Source of the DNA: a virus | Virus record (IMG/VR): IMGVR_UViG_3300021964_000168 | Span: 1-40,590 of that record | Direction: 5' to 3' (one strand) | DNA: 40,590 nt | Shown here: piece after piece, positions 1-6,751 of the stretch | Layout of the letters: the number at the start of each line of letters is the position of its first letter | How positions within the stretch are numbered: the first letter of the stretch is position 1 | Made by a program: the position numbers and the translations under genes | The notes under the pieces: generated by a model | What the model saw: the letters and a program-made list of their open reading frames with translations, nothing else | Databases searched by the model: none | Told to the model about the DNA's origin: nothing

Positions 1-16
1 CCGTACAAAAACACAT
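1..16 (-). CDS. Start of a leftward gene cut by the window edge
   Basis: Only the first five codons (MCFCT) are inside the window. The ATG lies at 16-14 and is directly preceded by TGCC, giving the sequence TTGCCTATG that also marks the start at 1004. It follows the methyltransferase-like gene ending at 76 by about 60 bases, so it is probably the next member of the leftward operon. Product unknown. Confidence 0.4.
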
Positions 17-75
17 AGGCAAGCACCTCCACTAACAGCGAAGGTTTCTTGCGGGGTTGAAATTCTTTGGGTGTC

Positions 76-699
76 TTAGGCATAAGCAGTTGCATTTAAA
101 ATTTCTAAACATAATTCATGAGGAATCTTACTCCTCTCGTGGTTGTTGGCACGACCTTGCGTGCCTGTCCTGGATCCACGTGGTGCAGGTTCGTGGCACG
201 GAGCACCGTTCTTACACATTGGACGAGGGTTCCAGCGTAGGTCGTTCGTCCATATGTCGGTCGGCTTCATACGGGTGTCTCCGTACTGGCAGTACGTAAC
301 CGTATGTCTCACAGGGTGGCGACGCATGAAGTCCATCTTGCGTAGCATACCACGTGGGTTCTCAATGTAGTACACAAGGTCGGGATTCTTTTCGGTAAAG
401 TAATCTATAATCTCATGCACCTTAGCAATCATCAAGTCAGACTTCTTAGCGAACTCTGTCTTGGGTTCTTGTCCGTTGCGATGATGACTGATAGCGGCTA
501 TACTGTACGTTGTACATGGGGGTGACGCCCAGATCACATCGGGTATCATCATGACCTTACGTACATCCAGGTCCAGGATGTCAACCACGTAATCAATACC
601 ACCGAACTGAGTGATGTCACTTGAGAATACACGCATCCCAAGTTCCTCTGCGGCTTTACCCACTGAGCGTGAGCCCGCAAATAATTCTAACACATTCAT
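76..699 (-). CDS. DNA cytosine-C5 methyltransferase-like protein
   Basis: The 207-residue protein carries motifs of C5-cytosine methyltransferases. Motif I is LELFAGSRSVGKAA near the N terminus (SAM binding), motif IV is ASPPCTTYS with the catalytic-type Cys near residue 62, and a motif VI-like IENPRG lies near residue 112. Late in the protein, YCQYGDTRMKPTDIWTN resembles motif VIII. It is short for the family (usually above 300 residues), and no large target-recognition region is visible, as in other small phage relatives. Expected role is methylation or a related pyrimidine modification of phage DNA, perhaps protecting it from host restriction. Its ATG overlaps the stop of the upstream gene (ATGA at 696-699), so it is translationally coupled. 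The motif evidence is good; the exact base modified is inference. Confidence 0.75.
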   Translation of the reverse strand: MNVLELFAGSRSVGKAAEELGMRVFSSDITQFGGIDYVVDILDLDVRKVMMIPDVIWASPPCTTYSIAAISHHRNGQEPKTEFAKKSDLMIAKVHEIIDYFTEKNPDLVYYIENPRGMLRKMDFMRRHPVRHTVTYCQYGDTRMKPTDIWTNDLRWNPRPMCKNGAPCHEPAPRGSRTGTQGRANNHERSKIPHELCLEILNATAYA

Positions 700-1004
700 C
701 GGTATTGAATTTTGTGCACCTTGACAGTGCCTTCGTTAATCATAGCGAACACGCTATCCCAATCGCCAGCATCCATCGACCACTCAAGGTCATCCTTGTG
801 GTGTGGTATTCCAAAGTTGCTGTACGCAAATCCACCGGTGTTGATATAGAAATCTCCATCGTCGTTCTTCTTCGCTATCCATCTGTACTTGTTATCGCAC
901 ATCACGGATACTAAATCAATCTTGATTTGGTGTACTGAATCGTATGGACTTGGGTCCACTACGAATGTCGGCGGGTTTTCCCGCAGTAATTTATACAAAC
1001 TCAT
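696..1004 (-). CDS. Hypothetical protein in the leftward operon
   Basis: The protein has 102 residues from the ATG at 1004, beginning MSLYKLLREN. A longer reading from 1094 is possible, but it would overlap most of the small gene at 1021-1182. The ATG at 1004 instead sits 17 bases after that gene's stop and carries the TGCCTATG start motif seen elsewhere in this operon. The protein is mixed-charge with many aromatic residues, and has no signal peptide, membrane segment or recognised domain. It is coupled by an ATGA overlap to the methyltransferase-like gene downstream. Function unknown. Confidence 0.65.
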   Translation of the reverse strand: MSLYKLLRENPPTFVVDPSPYDSVHQIKIDLVSVMCDNKYRWIAKKNDDGDFYINTGGFAYSNFGIPHHKDDLEWSMDAGDWDSVFAMINEGTVKVHKIQYR

Positions 1005-1020
1005 AGGCAAGTTATTAGAG

Positions 1021-1182
1021 TTATTGTTTCCAAAAGTCCATCGTATCTTCTTGTTCCACCTCGACTTTGTATAGGTGGGCAAGTGCTTCGTCAAGTTTTA
1101 CACGAACGAAGGTGCTGTGTAGAAGTTGAGCAGTGTCCCTCGCATGTTCCACGAGGGCTACTGCCTTTTGTAACTCAGTCAT
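1021..1182 (-). CDS. Small 53-residue helical protein
   Basis: An open frame begins MTELQKAVALVEHARD and ends DFWKQ. Its ATG overlaps the stop codon of the preceding gene (TAATG at 1180-1184), the same coupling used across this operon, and it exactly fills the gap before the gene at 1004. The sequence is rich in Ala, Leu, Glu and Lys and should be mostly alpha-helical. No domain is recognised. The junctions on both sides are the main evidence that it is real. Confidence 0.6.
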   Translation of the reverse strand: MTELQKAVALVEHARDTAQLLHSTFVRVKLDEALAHLYKVEVEQEDTMDFWKQ

Positions 1183-1739
1183 TACTCCCCACGTTTTTTG
1201 GTGAGACGGTCAAAGAAACTGAGCCGTTGGTTGATGTCGTCAGCCACCTCATCCGCAAGTGCCTGGGCTTTATCCGCCTGGGCTTGCATGAGTTCTTCGA
1301 TGGGAACCTCAATTACTTCTGGCTCCTCTCCACGTGTGCGGAGCGTAAATGGTTCGTACTCATCCAACTGTACTACCTTGCGAATCGCCTCAGCCAATAG
1401 CGGGTCATCGTTTCCTTTCAAGAAGGAACGCAGTATGTCCTTCGCCTTACCTGCGTCAATCGTGCTGACCTCTACGCTGTCATACACAACGGGCGTCTGA
1501 TCAACTACCACTCGGTTGGATACACGCTGGTCACTGGCTATCTCTATGATGTCAGTACCTGTGGGTAGTTTCTTGTTGCGACCACAAAATTCCACGAACA
1601 ACTGCCGTGCATCATCAATGTCTTTTGCAAAGACAGTGAAGTAAGACAGTGTAGTTTGACCTAATGGTGCTACACGGTCTGTGCGTTGACTGCCCTCCCC
1701 TACATATGGGTTAGGCACAGTGATTGAGAATACTCTCAT
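1182..1739 (-). CDS. Hypothetical 185-residue protein
   Basis: The protein starts MRVFSITVPNPYVGEG and has a mixed beta/alpha N-terminal part. The C-terminal third (from about residue 120) is acidic and helical, with alternating Glu, Ala and Gln likely to form a coiled coil (IEELMQAQADKAQALADEV). No family is recognised. The start is preceded by the 33-base repeated leader at 1749-1781, which also precedes the glutamine amidotransferase gene, so the two may share post-transcriptional control. Its stop overlaps the start of the 53-residue gene. Confidence 0.65.
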   Translation of the reverse strand: MRVFSITVPNPYVGEGSQRTDRVAPLGQTTLSYFTVFAKDIDDARQLFVEFCGRNKKLPTGTDIIEIASDQRVSNRVVVDQTPVVYDSVEVSTIDAGKAKDILRSFLKGNDDPLLAEAIRKVVQLDEYEPFTLRTRGEEPEVIEVPIEELMQAQADKAQALADEVADDINQRLSFFDRLTKKRGE

Positions 1740-1748
1740 AAGAATCGG

Positions 1749-1781
1749 TGTGCAGTGTTATCCTCTTGCACTCGTGAGTTT
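1749..1781 (-). repeat. 33-bp leader repeat, copy 1
   Basis: This segment matches 3807-3839 at 32 of 33 bases, in the same orientation relative to the following leftward gene. Read on the minus strand it contains GTGCA...TGCAC, which can close a small hairpin around AAGAGGATAACAC. It lies just upstream of the ATG at 1739 and supplies the last codons and stop of the gene at 1758. Confidence 0.75.
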
Positions 1782-1964
1782 ATCGTTAATTAAATCATCA
1801 AGGTCGGATAGCGCAAGTTCTACCTCATGGGATTCACTCTCGCCCAACTCTATCTCCATCATACACAGGTCAAAGATTCCGTGTATGTCATCCCGTAAGT
1901 CGGGGTGTTCTTTCAGTGCTGTCTTACAGCGCTCGATTAGTGTGTCAATCATAATGTCATTCAT
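1758..1964 (-). CDS. Small acidic hypothetical protein
   Basis: The protein has 68 residues from the ATG at 1964 (MNDIMIDTLIERCKTAL). A TTG at 2018 would add 18 residues, and an ATG at 1952 would remove four. The body is acidic and helical (MEIELGESESHEVELALSDLDDLIND). Its last five codons and stop lie inside the 33-base repeat, so the C-terminal TSARG is dictated by that element. It belongs to the leftward operon. Function not recognised, start uncertain. Confidence 0.5.
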   Translation of the reverse strand: MNDIMIDTLIERCKTALKEHPDLRDDIHGIFDLCMMEIELGESESHEVELALSDLDDLINDKLTSARG

Positions 1965-2019
1965 TACGTGCGTATATAAGTTCGGATTATCCGTGAACAA
2001 TCCAAACTTGTTAAACAAA

Positions 2020-2289
2020 TTAGGTATTTGTACCTACTCCTTCATACTCATTTATGAGTTGCTCAAGTGCTTCCTCATACTGCATCGACCCATGACTTAC
2101 GTTAGGGAAGTAAGTCTTGTGAAAGTCTCGGTTCGTGTACTCGCTCAATACCACGTCCATGTAGGTTCCCCCACCATGTCCGTCGTTCCATATACGTGCA
2201 CCAGGAATGGTGGTCGTACATTCGTAACCCAATCCACGTCGGGTGTTAAAGTAACGGACTCCCGTTACCCTTAATTCAATCTTGCTCAT
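2020..2289 (-). CDS. Hypothetical 89-residue protein
   Basis: The start is taken as the second ATG of ATGCCTATG (MSKIELRVTG), because the spacing of TGCC before ATG is shared with other operon members. The first ATG at 2295 would add Met-Pro. The protein shows a beta-rich core with RYFNTRRGLGYECTT and a Gly-rich loop, DGHGGGTYMD. No domain recognised. It lies between the conserved gene at 2302 and the small gene at 1758, all on the same strand with short gaps. Confidence 0.6.
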   Translation of the reverse strand: MSKIELRVTGVRYFNTRRGLGYECTTTIPGARIWNDGHGGGTYMDVVLSEYTNRDFHKTYFPNVSHGSMQYEEALEQLINEYEGVGTNT

Positions 2290-2301
2290 AGGCATTTGTA
2301 T

Positions 2302-2679
2302 TTAGTACCAAGCGAGGTAACTCACTCGGTCATTAGGTTTCCAATCATCTAACACATCCCCTATAATAGTGAGTGTGTCTTGCACATCCTTGATGTACCA
2401 CTCATCGTAGGTAGTGTCTCCCCAAAAGAACCCACTTGCTGTGGGCAACAGTTCTTCGGCGACCTTTGGTCCGCCTGCCAGTACCTTGATGCACCTATCT
2501 TGTAGGTCTATCAAGTCATTCTTACTCACTCGCACTGGCTCCATGTTGTCTTCGCCATCCTCCAGATCACGTGTGAAGTACGCGTGTATGGCATTGGCTT
2601 TGCGCCAATACCCTAAATCAACTGAGTCAACGTCCTCGTCCTTGCGAGGTGTACGTTGCAAATACATATCTAATCCCAT
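2302..2679 (-). CDS. Conserved small phage protein (MGLDMYL... family)
   Basis: The 125-residue protein has the hallmark layout of a widespread phage family: an MGLDMYL start, YWRKANAIHAYF near residue 25, a central VLAGGPKVAEELLPT helix, then GFFWGDTTYDEWY near residue 84 followed by a helical tail. Members are found in many phages and usually annotated as hypothetical, and the function is unknown. It overlaps the preceding gene at 2670-2679. The family resemblance is strong; no role can be read from sequence. Confidence 0.75.
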   Translation of the reverse strand: MGLDMYLQRTPRKDEDVDSVDLGYWRKANAIHAYFTRDLEDGEDNMEPVRVSKNDLIDLQDRCIKVLAGGPKVAEELLPTASGFFWGDTTYDEWYIKDVQDTLTIIGDVLDDWKPNDRVSYLAWY

Positions 2680-2903
2680 ACTTTACTATCAATTATGTTA
2701 TCAATTCTATCTCTCAAATCTCTTGAGAGTAACTCAACGGGAACAATCACACTGCTCCCATACTTGTCGGTTATACCAACCTCTAAGTCTTCCACCTCAT
2801 ACTCATAGTGCGGTGGTGTATCGTACGTGCCCTCGTCCACATAGCATGCGACTTGGGCAAGTACAGATAAGGTCAATCCTTCGTATTCAATATCAAACTC
2901 CAT
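2670..2903 (-). CDS. Hypothetical 77-residue acidic protein
   Basis: The protein starts MEFDIEYEGLTLSVLAQV and contains a Tyr/Glu-rich stretch, PPHYEYEVEDLEVG. It ends in a charged helix (RDLRDRIDNIIDSK). Its start touches the stop of the amidotransferase gene at 2903 and its end overlaps the next gene by ten bases, so it is embedded in the operon. No domain recognised. Its position next to the amidotransferase/amidoligase pair may be functional, but that is inference. Confidence 0.65.
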   Translation of the reverse strand: MEFDIEYEGLTLSVLAQVACYVDEGTYDTPPHYEYEVEDLEVGITDKYGSSVIVPVELLSRDLRDRIDNIIDSKVWD

Positions 2904-3796
2904 TACGCTTCGGGTAAATTTTTCTTAGATTTATTCGAGTCAATCATATCCCACATCTCGTACACCTCATCAACAGCGCCGAGTAAGTAGGCACCACAAT
3001 CCATGCACTCCGAGTTGAAGTTCACTCGTGTGTCCTCAGTCTCACACACAGGGCAGTCGTATGTCCCTTGCGTTGGTGCTTGGGTGTCGAAAGCAATATC
3101 ATCTAACTGCTCAAGGGTCAAGCCCTCGTATGGTTCTAAACCAAATGATGCGTTGTAGTCAGCGACCTCATCGTAGTCATCATCCCAATCGTACGCATAC
3201 TTGCTTGACCCTGTGACTGCGGTACTCCCGTAGTAGCGTACGGCACGTGAGTGGCTGTCGTTGCTGTACCAGTTGTTGCCTATCCACTCGCCGATTTGCT
3301 CGTTGAATATGCGGTAGTCGCCCGTGTCGTCCATGAATACGACCTTGTTTGACGAACCTAAGTAAGTGAAGATAGAATCCTCAACGAACGGTACATCGAG
3401 AGTGTCGATAGTCACGCCTGGAATAGTACCCACGAGTTGGGCGAACTCGGCGGTGTCGCTCTTGTCCTTAGTACCGAAGCCCGAAATCACACCGTTGTGT
3501 ATGAGTCCGAGTTGCTCGGTCACGAGGAATGGGTGTAGGTACTCATCACTCATGCCGTGCGTTGCGATACGGAAGTGCAACAGCATAGGTAGGTCACCCG
3601 AAGGCGAGGTCTTGACCGTAGTATATCGGTCAAAGAATTGGGTAAACGAATCGCCCCCCGTGTTGGGGAACTTTTCTACTTGCAGTTGTCCATCTTGGAT
3701 GTACAACATACCTGCGCCATCATCGTTATTGTTCCAACAATTTTGCAGTTTTTTCTTAGGTAACATCTTACCATCGTTAAGAATTGCAATACACAT
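2903..3796 (-). CDS. Class II glutamine amidotransferase (Ntn hydrolase) with C-terminal zinc ribbon
   Basis: The start at 3796 gives MCIAILNDGK, placing Cys at position 2 as the expected N-terminal nucleophile once Met is removed. A GTG at 3829 would bury this Cys and is rejected. Other class II features follow: NNNDDGAGMLY near residue 25, LLHFRIATHG near 75, LIHNGVISG near 100 and SDTAEF near 115. A CPVC...CMDC pair near residues 249-267 looks like a zinc ribbon. The enzyme should hydrolyse glutamine or transfer its ammonia. Directly upstream lies the amidoligase gene, with only the leader repeat between them; such ligase/amidotransferase pairs are known from comparative genomics to make amide or peptide-tag modifications. 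The substrate is unknown. Confidence 0.8.
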   Translation of the reverse strand: MCIAILNDGKMLPKKKLQNCWNNNDDGAGMLYIQDGQLQVEKFPNTGGDSFTQFFDRYTTVKTSPSGDLPMLLHFRIATHGMSDEYLHPFLVTEQLGLIHNGVISGFGTKDKSDTAEFAQLVGTIPGVTIDTLDVPFVEDSIFTYLGSSNKVVFMDDTGDYRIFNEQIGEWIGNNWYSNDSHSRAVRYYGSTAVTGSSKYAYDWDDDYDEVADYNASFGLEPYEGLTLEQLDDIAFDTQAPTQGTYDCPVCETEDTRVNFNSECMDCGAYLLGAVDEVYEMWDMIDSNKSKKNLPEA

Positions 3797-3806
3797 AAGG
3801 CATAGT

Positions 3807-3839
3807 TGTGCGGTGTTATCCTCTTGCACTCGTGAGTTT
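3807..3839 (-). repeat. 33-bp leader repeat, copy 2
   Basis: This is near-identical to 1749-1781 (one mismatch). It lies between the amidoligase stop and the amidotransferase start, in the same orientation and at a similar distance from the next ATG. GTGC...GCAC can close the same small hairpin; the one mismatch lies at this stem's edge. Confidence 0.75.
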
Positions 3840-5749
3840 TAGTTGTTAAGTAATTCATCAATGTATTCCAATGATGACTGAGCATCGGTCACATAGTTGC
3901 GACCAAAGGTGTTGCGAAGTCTGTCGGTTGCCTCGCTGGTGTAGGATACAATCTGCGTACCCTTGACCTTGCGGTTCTTGAGTCGGCGCACTGCGCTCTT
4001 GATGAACACACCTGCACCATCGCTCGTGAAGTTGAACGATGAGTACATATCATCAGCGAACTGAGCGTAGATACTTACAATCTTGTGTATCTGCTCCTCG
4101 CTTGTGTACACTTTGCGTAAGTGCTGACCGAGTGCGCTCTTTGAACTGAGCATCATCGTTATCACTTGCAGTGGTTTGACTCCGCAGTTTGATGCAACGA
4201 TGCGCATCAAGTCTCTGCGCCATAGTAGGTTGGTCACACTCTTGACTGCGGGTGGTACACGAATCTCCAGGTACGAACCCTTCACGTGGATCGCGCTATA
4301 CTTACCTGCACGTTTGTAGTCATCGGGTTTGCGTTTCATCTGTGAGTAGTGGTTGCCCAATCGGTGTCTCCAAATAGTTATGAACAAGGGAACGAACGCT
4401 TGTATTTGGTCAAACAATTCCTCGCCTGTAATTCCACGCTTACCGAAGTTAATGTGCCCACCGCAACTCGATGAGTATTCTGCATCAATGTGGTCACGCA
4501 GTATTCGTGACTCGGCAATATCGTTGTCCATTCTATTTTGGAATAGGTCGTAGACAGGGCTGACTAACTCGAAGCCATCATGACCAAGCGAACCATCCTC
4601 CTCACGACACCATCCCGTGTCATCTACATCATACAAGTCATGCGCATCCATAGGGTATTCATCCTCTTTCTCCACCTCGAAGCCGATAGTCCAAACAGTG
4701 TTGTCGCTCAAGCGGTTTCTACGAAACCCAGAGTGGTAGTCATGACATCTTTCCGTGCCTGGTGGGTCGCACTGGTACTGGTCGGTACGCTCGTTCCAGA
4801 ATACGTACTCGCCCTCATCATCCAAGTGGTAGTAGCGACTATCATCCTCACACCATAGCGAGTCATCTCTCCAGCACCATTCATCTGCGTGCCTACCGCA
4901 CTCCAGGTACACCAAGTCATCTTCACAATCGGGAAGCCATACATTATCTCTATCTACGGTTCGTCTCCAATGTTCTTCCGCCTCGTATTGGGTCACAACT
5001 ACCTTGACCTTACCATCGTTTGTGTGACATTCCTCTATCACGACACACTCATCGAAGCGTACGTACTCGCCTTCGTAGTTGCTCTGCGCTGTGAATACGA
5101 GCGCATCTTGGCATGCAATCTCGTTGCCCTCAAAATCAATTACCTTTTCCATCTTATTCAATTTAACATATCGTTGTGCTGTTTCTATTCTCTTAAACAT
5201 GGGTTGCAAGTTGAAGTATTGATTACGCTCATTTGCTATACTCCTCAGCAATGCGGCTGCATTGACTACCCAATCTCTATTGTGCCTTTCCGTAGGTTCA
5301 CTCGCCTCCCTCATCCTATCAAACAAACTTTCTACTCGTTCACGCAGGATCGCGTACCTGCGCTGAAGTCTTTTGTTTAGTGTATCTCCACCAGTTACTG
5401 AATCATACAACGGTTCATACATACTGTTTTTCGGAACCCAAACAGCACGCACTATCTCATCCGCCGTCATGGTGCTGTGCTTTGGGTACGCATCCAGCAT
5501 TTCACGCACCTTGTCCTTGTGCGACATGATGGTTTCAAAATTATTGGACTGCATCCACGTAGTTTGATTCAGTTCATCCACTGCATCGCCAAGACCTTTG
5601 AGTGTCTCGATTAGGTATGGCGTAGGTAACGCTGCGAGTTTCTGCGCAGGTAAGTCATCGGGTCGGTCATAGTCAAGCGATGACTCATTCCAAACAAGCC
5701 CTACATCAGATATGTATTCCGAGAGGGCGGATAGATTCTTCGTATCCAT
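3839..5749 (-). CDS. Amidoligase-family enzyme (COOH-NH2 ligase, glutamine synthetase-like fold)
   Basis: The protein has about 636 residues. The C-terminal half carries amidoligase motifs: WTIGFEVEKE near residue 350, EDGSLGHDGFELVSPV near 385-400, SSCGGHINFGKRG near 432, NHYSQ near 467, and SAIHVKG...EIRVPPA near 485-500. The paired acidic and His/Arg residues match the metal/ATP site of glutamine synthetase-like ligases. The N-terminal 230 residues are helical and unrecognised. A linker around 270-345 is dense in Trp, Cys, Tyr and acidic residues (WCWRDDSLWCEDDSRYYH). Predicted reaction is ATP-dependent amide-bond formation, with the downstream amidotransferase as ammonia source or partner. 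The start uses the second ATG of ATGCCTATG; the first, at 5755, is equally possible. A hairpin and a structured RNA precede it. Confidence 0.8.
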   Translation of the reverse strand: MDTKNLSALSEYISDVGLVWNESSLDYDRPDDLPAQKLAALPTPYLIETLKGLGDAVDELNQTTWMQSNNFETIMSHKDKVREMLDAYPKHSTMTADEIVRAVWVPKNSMYEPLYDSVTGGDTLNKRLQRRYAILRERVESLFDRMREASEPTERHNRDWVVNAAALLRSIANERNQYFNLQPMFKRIETAQRYVKLNKMEKVIDFEGNEIACQDALVFTAQSNYEGEYVRFDECVVIEECHTNDGKVKVVVTQYEAEEHWRRTVDRDNVWLPDCEDDLVYLECGRHADEWCWRDDSLWCEDDSRYYHLDDEGEYVFWNERTDQYQCDPPGTERCHDYHSGFRRNRLSDNTVWTIGFEVEKEDEYPMDAHDLYDVDDTGWCREEDGSLGHDGFELVSPVYDLFQNRMDNDIAESRILRDHIDAEYSSSCGGHINFGKRGITGEELFDQIQAFVPLFITIWRHRLGNHYSQMKRKPDDYKRAGKYSAIHVKGSYLEIRVPPAVKSVTNLLWRRDLMRIVASNCGVKPLQVITMMLSSKSALGQHLRKVYTSEEQIHKIVSIYAQFADDMYSSFNFTSDGAGVFIKSAVRRLKNRKVKGTQIVSYTSEATDRLRNTFGRNYVTDAQSSLEYIDELLNN

Positions 5750-5762
5750 AGGCATATGTTTT

Positions 5763-5784
5763 GTGTGTAACGTGCCCTACACAC
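5763..5784 (-). promoter_or_regulatory. Hairpin just upstream of the amidoligase start
   Basis: GTGTGTA at 5763-5769 pairs with TACACAC at 5778-5784, a 7-bp stem with an 8-base loop, about 13 bases before the start codon. There is no U-tract, so it is not an intrinsic terminator. It could shield or expose the start region. Confidence 0.5.
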
Positions 5785-5795
5785 TTGGGCTTGGG

Positions 5796-5926
5796 GGACT
5801 GTGTGGGACTCGAACCCACAGCGTACACCTCCGACCATGTTGTAACCAAAAACCAATCGAATGAGTGGTCGGCTGTACTCAGTCCGTTTATAGTGTGGTC
5901 TCCACTATACCATCAAATCATCCCCA
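5796..5926 (-). ncRNA. Structured RNA element, copy 1 (tRNA-like T-arm)
   Basis: Read on the minus strand: a hairpin TATAGTG-GAGACCA-CACTATA, then ACGGACTG. A closing stem GGACTG/CAGTCC (5880-5885 with 5796-5801) encloses two arms. Arm A pairs GTACA/TGTAC and CCGACCA/TGGTCGG. Arm B is GTGGG-TTCGAGT-CCCAC, a canonical tRNA T-arm, followed by CAGTCCCCCA. There is no D-arm or anticodon arm, so it is not a normal tRNA. A TACGTTTG box ends one base before the proposed 5' end. It lies about 40 bases upstream of the amidoligase gene, so it may be that gene's leader or a free RNA. Confidence 0.6.
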
Positions 5927-5934
5927 CAAACGTA
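5927..5934 (-). promoter_or_regulatory. Promoter -7 box TACGTTTG for structured RNA copy 1
   Basis: The minus strand reads TACGTTTG, a perfect TAnnTTTG box. Transcription would begin about 5 bases further on, at the GGGGATGA start of the structured element. A paired TTTAACA repeat lies 21 bases upstream, where an activator or the -33 region would be. Confidence 0.55.
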
Positions 5935-5955
5935 GGGTAAATAACTGAGAATCAG

Positions 5956-5973
5956 TGTTAAAGCGTTGTTAAA
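5956..5973 (-). repeat. Paired TTTAACA repeats, 11-base phasing
   Basis: Two TTTAACA copies on the minus strand start 11 bases apart (5956-5962 and 5967-5973). The unit TTTTAACAACGCTTTAACA closely matches TTTTAACAAGGCTTTAACA at 7135-7153 on the plus strand. The spacing suggests binding by a dimeric protein on one DNA face. Confidence 0.55.
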
Positions 5974-5974
5974 A

Positions 5975-6061
5975 CTACTCCTTACGTGTAGGCTCTGGTA
6001 AGCCTGCAATAATGAGCATGGTTGAGTTTGCTAACAGCGAAAGGACGAACAATAAAAACAT
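5975..6061 (-). CDS. Possible 28-residue hydrophobic peptide
   Basis: An ATG at 6061 opens a frame starting MFLLFVLSLLANS and ending PEPTRKE. It is one short hydrophobic segment with a charged tail, consistent with a tiny membrane peptide. It begins 23 bases after structured RNA copy 2 and its stop lies within the TTTAACA repeat region. There is no independent support for translation; such a short frame can arise by chance. Confidence 0.3.
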   Translation of the reverse strand: MFLLFVLSLLANSTMLIIAGLPEPTRKE

Positions 6062-6083
6062 AGTTAATCGGGTTTAAAAATTA

Positions 6084-6174
6084 GGGGACTGCGAGTGTCT
6101 CGCTCACTCAGTACAAACAGGGCACAGGTAACCCCTTTGTAGGCAGTCCGTTGTAGGTGTGGTCTCCACCATCC
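6084..6174 (-). ncRNA. Structured RNA element, copy 2
   Basis: On the minus strand, hairpin GGTG-GAGACCA-CACC is followed by AACGGACTG. A closing stem GGACTG/CAGTCC (6144-6149 with 6086-6091) encloses arm A, TACAAA/TTTGTA with GGG/CCC inside, and arm B, GAGTG/CACTC with a 7-base loop. The closing stem, hairpin loop and topology match copy 1 while the arm sequences differ, which is the pattern of compensatory change. A near-consensus TACTTTTTG lies directly upstream. The element sits after the gene at 6188 and 23 bases before the possible 28-residue peptide. Confidence 0.55.
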
Positions 6175-6187
6175 AAAAAGTACGGTA

Positions 6188-6409
6188 CTATTTTCGTTTG
6201 GCTCTACGAGCATCACGCTGGGCTTGTGCCCTATACACCTTGCGGTCTATGCGGTTGGCGTAGGTCATCTCAAGGGCATCGGCTTTTGCCTTGCCTCGTG
6301 CCTTACGCTTGCTGGCACTTGCGGTCTTGCCCTCCAGTGAGGGTGCGCTCACCACTCGGACTACGTACTCGTAGCCCTTGTGGTTGCGGTGTGTAGCGTA
6401 CATACCCAT
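6188..6409 (-). CDS. Small strongly basic protein
   Basis: The 73-residue protein MGMYATHRNHKGYEYVV... has a short beta-like N-terminal part, then a long Lys/Arg/Ala-rich helix (SASKRKARGKAKADALE and AQAQRDARRAKRK). The composition suggests nucleic-acid binding, but no domain is recognised. An internal ATG at 6403 is an alternative start. The first ATG overlaps the stop of the upstream gene (TAATG), favouring the longer form. Confidence 0.6.
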   Translation of the reverse strand: MGMYATHRNHKGYEYVVRVVSAPSLEGKTASASKRKARGKAKADALEMTYANRIDRKVYRAQAQRDARRAKRK

Positions 6410-6669
6410 TAGTCGGCTGGGTTTTCTGCCGATAAGTCGGCTGGGTTGAGGAACATGTCCGCATTGCCTCGTACAAGTAGGCGGAACTGTGGGTCACGGA
6501 TACTTGCATATGCACCACTCACCATGTCTGTGAAGAAGCCGAAACTTGCGTATGCATCAGTGAGTAAAAAATCCTCGAACAAGTTTTCGATGAAGTCACT
6601 GCCCATCTTACGCTCAAGGGCTTGTAGGAGTGCTTGTGTGCTTGGCTGTGTGTTGTCTTGTGTTGTCAT
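6409..6669 (-). CDS. Hypothetical 86-residue protein
   Basis: It has a Gln/Thr-rich N terminus, then an amphipathic helix, ALLQALERKMGSDFIENLFEDFL, and a hydrophobic/aromatic segment, YASFGFFTDMVSGAYASI. No signal peptide is evident. It is the first clear gene of this leftward block, with 80-90 bases of AT-rich sequence before its ATG but no clean TAnnTTTG box. Function unknown. Confidence 0.6.
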   Translation of the reverse strand: MTTQDNTQPSTQALLQALERKMGSDFIENLFEDFLLTDAYASFGFFTDMVSGAYASIRDPQFRLLVRGNADMFLNPADLSAENPAD

Positions 6670-6751
6670 GGCATGTAATTTTTTTGGTTAAACAATCAAT
6701 CGAACAGCACAAACATCTGTCAAATAATTTTAGGACTATCACAAAGAAATG

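Noticed and set aside
3797-3829. GTG start at 3829 for the amidotransferase
   Set aside because: It would add 11 residues ahead of the catalytic Cys and lies in the leader repeat; the ATG at 3796 gives Cys2 as required.
5796-5885. Normal tRNA gene on the minus strand
   Set aside because: A perfect T-arm and CCA-like end are present, but the middle cannot form D and anticodon arms and the seventh acceptor pair is mismatched; better described as a tRNA-like structured element.
5796-5926. tmRNA
   Set aside because: The GGGGATGA 5' end and T-arm recall tmRNA, but the conserved GGATTCGAC-type segment and a tag reading frame are absent and the element is too short.
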